Shown in pieces: positions 18,785-19,173 of a DNA stretch of 19,173 nt (its first letter is position 1; each line of letters starts with the position of its first letter). A program made the translations under genes and the position numbers. The notes below the pieces were generated by a model that was given only the letters and a program-made list of their open reading frames with translations, did not search any database and was not told the DNA's origin. The stretch is from the NCBI GenBank assembly GCA_009602725.1, contig WELB01000015.1:1143073-1162245 (forward strand). The letters are read 5' to 3'. Source of the DNA: Spirogloea muscicola (Eukaryota; Streptophyta; Zygnematophyceae; Spirogloeales; Spirogloeaceae).

Positions 18785-18945
18785 AGTGTATGGGCTGTGG
18801 GGGAAGAGTAAGAAAGGGCTCGCCCATTGAGGACAAGCCAGCCCAAAAGAGAATGAACAAAGAACGAGAAGGGGGCCAGAGGAAGCCAGAGGAAGCGCTA
18901 AGAAACCAAAGCACACAAAGAAAGAAAGCAGCTACGAATCACTCG
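18785..18945 (-). repeat. 3' untranslated module of retroelement copy H
   Basis: Read on the minus strand, TTTGTTCATTCTCTTTTGGG is followed by CTGGCTTGTCCTCAATGGGC and GAGCCCTTTCTTA, the standard order seen after copies B and G. The hairpin partner CCAGCCC is lost here. The module ends only about 120 bases from the LEA start codon. Confidence 0.6.
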
Positions 18946-19173
18946 GTAACCCCTGCTAAGCAGCCGCAAATCAGAGAGGCTAGGGTCCTGGAAGTGGGTC
19001 CCTGGGTGGGAGATGGGGGCAGCAGCGAGGGCTCTCCCGGCACGAAGGTGCAGCGCACGGGCCATGGACCTCTGCAGCGAGACGGCCAAGCGCATGCGAT
19101 ACACTTGCGCCAGCGACCCGGCTGCAGGAAAGTCTACCGGTTCACCATGGAAGCGACGGGCGATTGCGTGGCG
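18946..19173 (-). pseudogene. Retroelement ORF C-terminal fragment, copy H (runs off the window)
   Basis: On the minus strand this reads RHAIARRFHGEPVDFPAAGS, AQVYRMRLAVSLQRSMARAL, HLRAGRALAAA and SLSDLRLLSRGY. The usual stop is changed: where copies B and G have TAC-TGA this copy has TAC-CGA, so the frame continues RVIRS and stops later. The middle differs from copies B and G (PISHPGTHFQDP against SGSGQGTHFQEP). It continues past the window edge, so its 5' extent is unknown. Confidence 0.6.

Overview
This is a nuclear window from a green plant (Viridiplantae). All four genes are split by introns. Two of them, NAR1 and RRP43, read like their land-plant orthologues. Interstitial tracts of the plant telomere motif (CCCTAAA/TTTAGGG) are present, and one gene encodes a late-embryogenesis-abundant (LEA) type protein. 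Exons are GC-rich, especially in RRP43, the esterase gene and the LEA gene. I cannot place it more finely; a bryophyte, lycophyte or streptophyte alga would all fit. Single unresolved bases (n) lie near 1387, 4659 and 13442. Gene models were built by hand from reading frame, GT/GC-AG splice signals and phase agreement, plus remembered family features; no alignment was run.

Layout. (1) About 1-4445 is a repeat nest with no host gene. It holds at least seven fragments, in both orientations, of one retroelement-like coding sequence ending in the same C-terminal peptide (SDLRLLSRGY-stop or a relative). Around these are copies of an untranslated module with a GGGCTGG/CCAGCCC hairpin, three or four copies of a GCGCGCGGAGCGC-bearing module, and a long CT microsatellite. 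(2) 4693-9078 (+) is an 11-exon NAR1/GOLLUM/CIAO3 gene of the cytosolic iron-sulfur cluster assembly (CIA) pathway, with all eight cluster cysteines. Telomere-like tracts lie in front of it and in its introns. (3) 9920-13522 (-) is an eight-exon SGNH/PC-esterase-like gene with an upstream Ig-like segment (NXPE-like order). It has a probable GC-AG intron, and its first intron carries decayed tandem copies of an exon end. (4) 14073-15787 (+) is an eight-exon RRP43 (EXOSC8-type) exosome ring subunit with short introns, head-to-head with the esterase gene. (5) 16450-18667 (-) is a three-exon LEA_4-like gene whose product has a signal peptide, tryptophan-marked repeats and a C-terminal KSEL. (6) 18785-19173 is another retroelement fragment, abutting the LEA gene's 5' end.

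The genes do not form a pathway: iron-sulfur assembly, RNA turnover, a wall or glycan acyl-esterase candidate and a desiccation-type protein sit together without evident functional link. NAR1 and the esterase gene converge, as do RRP43 and the LEA gene. The least ordinary items are the apparent ER-directed LEA protein, the Ig plus PC-esterase architecture with tandem exon-tail duplications, and the retroelement family whose C-terminal coding end survives in many diverged copies.
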